Below, in pieces: positions 63,268-64,000 of a DNA stretch of 64,000 nt. The position numbers and the translations under genes were made by a program. Below the pieces are notes generated by a model. That model saw nothing but the letters and a program-made list of their open reading frames with translations, was not told the origin of the DNA and did not search any database. Where the stretch lies: the NCBI GenBank assembly GCA_018396535.1, contig JAGTQC010000005.1, positions 1 to 64,000 of the forward strand, read 5' to 3'. Every line of letters starts with the position of its first letter. The first letter of the stretch is position 1. This DNA is from Candidatus Bathyarchaeota archaeon (GTDB lineage: Archaea; Thermoproteota; CALKCG01; B24; DRYS01).

Positions 63268-64000
63268 ACGAGGCTTAGAGTTTAATGATCCCTTAGTTAT
63301 AGAGGGCTTCCCTGGTCTAGGATACGTAGGTAGGATAACGGTTGATTACATCGTAGAGAAGCTTAACGCTGTAGAATTTGCTAGGCTTTACACACCATAT
63401 TTTCCACAGCATGTTATAGTAGATGAGCATGGTGAAGTTAGACTTCTTAAAGCATCGTTCTACTACTGGTCGGAGCCAGATAGTAGACGAAGCATCATAC
63501 TAGTAGTGGGTGATAGTCAAGCTCAAACAATCGAAGGTCAATATAGGCTTGCATCTACGATACTAGGGTTTACACGTAAGCTAGGAGCCAGAAGAGTAGT
63601 ATGTATAGGGGGGTATGAAGCATATGTAAGCGATAAACCTAGACTATACGTAGCGGGTACAGATTTAGATATTATTCGAGAAGCCACATCTATCGGTGTA
63701 GAGGTTGGACGTATAGGTAGCCCTATAGTAGGCTTAGCAGGTGTGATACTAGGCATAGCTAAATTCTACGATATGAAGGGCATAGCGATTCTGGTGGAGA
63801 CACCTGGATATTATCCTGATATAGTTGCTGCTAAGGAAGCAATAATTTTTGTATCTGAGTATATAGGTGTGAATATAGATGTAGGCGATCTAGAAAAATA
63901 CGCTGATAAATTTTCTCAAACTTTACGAAGTTTAGAAGAAGTAGCTGAAGAATTGAAGCATTTATCCGAGTCAGTTAGATTAGCCGATAGAGGAAGGTTG
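63239..64000 (+). CDS. PAC2 family protein (proteasome assembly chaperone-like), partial
   Basis: The frame from TTG 63239 stays open to the window end (254 codons). It opens MRKPVVVWVKRGLEF and carries the family's VIEGFPGLGYVG, then LGARRVVCIGGYEAY and AILVETPGYYPD. These match archaeal PAC2 proteins (PbaB-like), proposed proteasome-assembly chaperones. The start overlaps the end of nop10; a GGAGGAT stands eight bases upstream. The 3' end lies outside the window. Confidence 0.88.
   Translation, partial: MRKPVVVWVKRGLEFNDPLVIEGFPGLGYVGRITVDYIVEKLNAVEFARLYTPYFPQHVIVDEHGEVRLLKASFYYWSEPDSRRSIILVVGDSQAQTIEGQYRLASTILGFTRKLGARRVVCIGGYEAYVSDKPRLYVAGTDLDIIREATSIGVEVGRIGSPIVGLAGVILGIAKFYDMKGIAILVETPGYYPDIVAAKEAIIFVSEYIGVNIDVGDLEKYADKFSQTLRSLEEVAEELKHLSESVRLADRGRL

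Noticed and set aside
1..64000. Insertion sequences, CRISPR arrays, phage or restriction genes
   Set aside because: I looked for transposase motifs, regular direct repeats and defence-gene families and saw none.

Overview
The window is an archaeal chromosome segment, about 64 kb and AT-rich, most likely from a thermophilic member of the Thermoproteota/TACK group. The archaeal markers are clear: class I lysyl-tRNA synthetase, type II methionine aminopeptidase, Alba, an RPA-like OB-fold protein, Sec61-beta and SecE, Spt5, uL11, uL1, P0 and P1 stalk proteins, eS27, aIF2-alpha, Nop10, Nep1, RNase P Rpp21, D-aminoacyl-tRNA deacylase of the DtdA type, Trm5 and a tetraether lipid synthase homologue. 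Proteins of archaea-restricted families (DUF1512, DUF2070, UPF0201, DUF424, PAC2) agree. Codon use favours ATA, AGG/AGA and CTA, TAG is a common stop, and TTG and GTG starts are frequent. The exact lineage cannot be fixed from this window.

Layout. 1-7.4 kb: mixed metabolic genes, Trm5 and endonuclease Q (with a terminal PCNA-binding motif). 7.4-13.5 kb: two uroporphyrinogen-decarboxylase-like methyltransferase candidates, a TIM-barrel sugar isomerase, a CcdA-like membrane protein and an enolase-superfamily enzyme. 13.6-17.9 kb: LysRS, Map, DUF1512 and an isolated 5S rRNA on the minus strand. 18-32 kb: class II aldolase plus aldehyde ferredoxin oxidoreductase, a TauE/DUF1634 exporter pair, an aminotransferase, an MrfA-like helicase, methanogenesis marker 8, an MFS transporter, a second sugar isomerase and an ECF-type S component. 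32-42.6 kb: MDR dehydrogenase, a lysine-rich orphan, OTC, DtdA, the SecE-Spt5-uL11 cluster, MazG, Sec61-beta, DUF2070, RPA, a class III aminotransferase-like protein and Alba. 42.7-53.9 kb: tetraether synthase, PhoU-like regulator, initiator tRNA-Met, and a minus-strand gene set of MDR dehydrogenase, HTH/S-layer-fold fusion, corrinoid-activator-like ferredoxin/ASKHA protein and DapA-like aldolase; then a very large transaldolase-like protein and a glyoxylate-reductase-like enzyme. 53.9-56.9 kb: a metal ABC transporter operon headed by its DtxR-type regulator and a recognisable operator. 57-64 kb: uL1-P0-P1, Rpp21, Nep1, M48 protease, DUF424, then eS27-aIF2alpha-Nop10-PAC2.

How the genes fit together. 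The information-processing genes are ordinary. The metabolic genes point to anaerobic breakdown of sugars or sugar acids (isomerases, enolase-superfamily dehydratase, DapA-like aldolase, class II aldolase, tungsten aldehyde oxidoreductase, several dehydrogenases). They also point to corrinoid-linked methyl chemistry (URO-D-like proteins, RACo-like activator, methanogenesis marker 8), although no corrinoid protein or methyl-CoM reductase lies in the window.

The most notable observations are: a P1 stalk protein gene whose only possible start is CTG, behind a strong Shine-Dalgarno; two further genes whose coding frame runs upstream of any standard start; a class III aminotransferase with Glu where the PLP lysine should be; an HTH/S-layer-domain fusion in a probable operon with a corrinoid activator; and a 33-bp inverted repeat sitting on the start of an S-component gene. 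No mobile elements, CRISPR arrays or phage genes were seen. No gene-free stretch exceeds about 260 bases once SecE, P1 and the 5S rRNA are counted.
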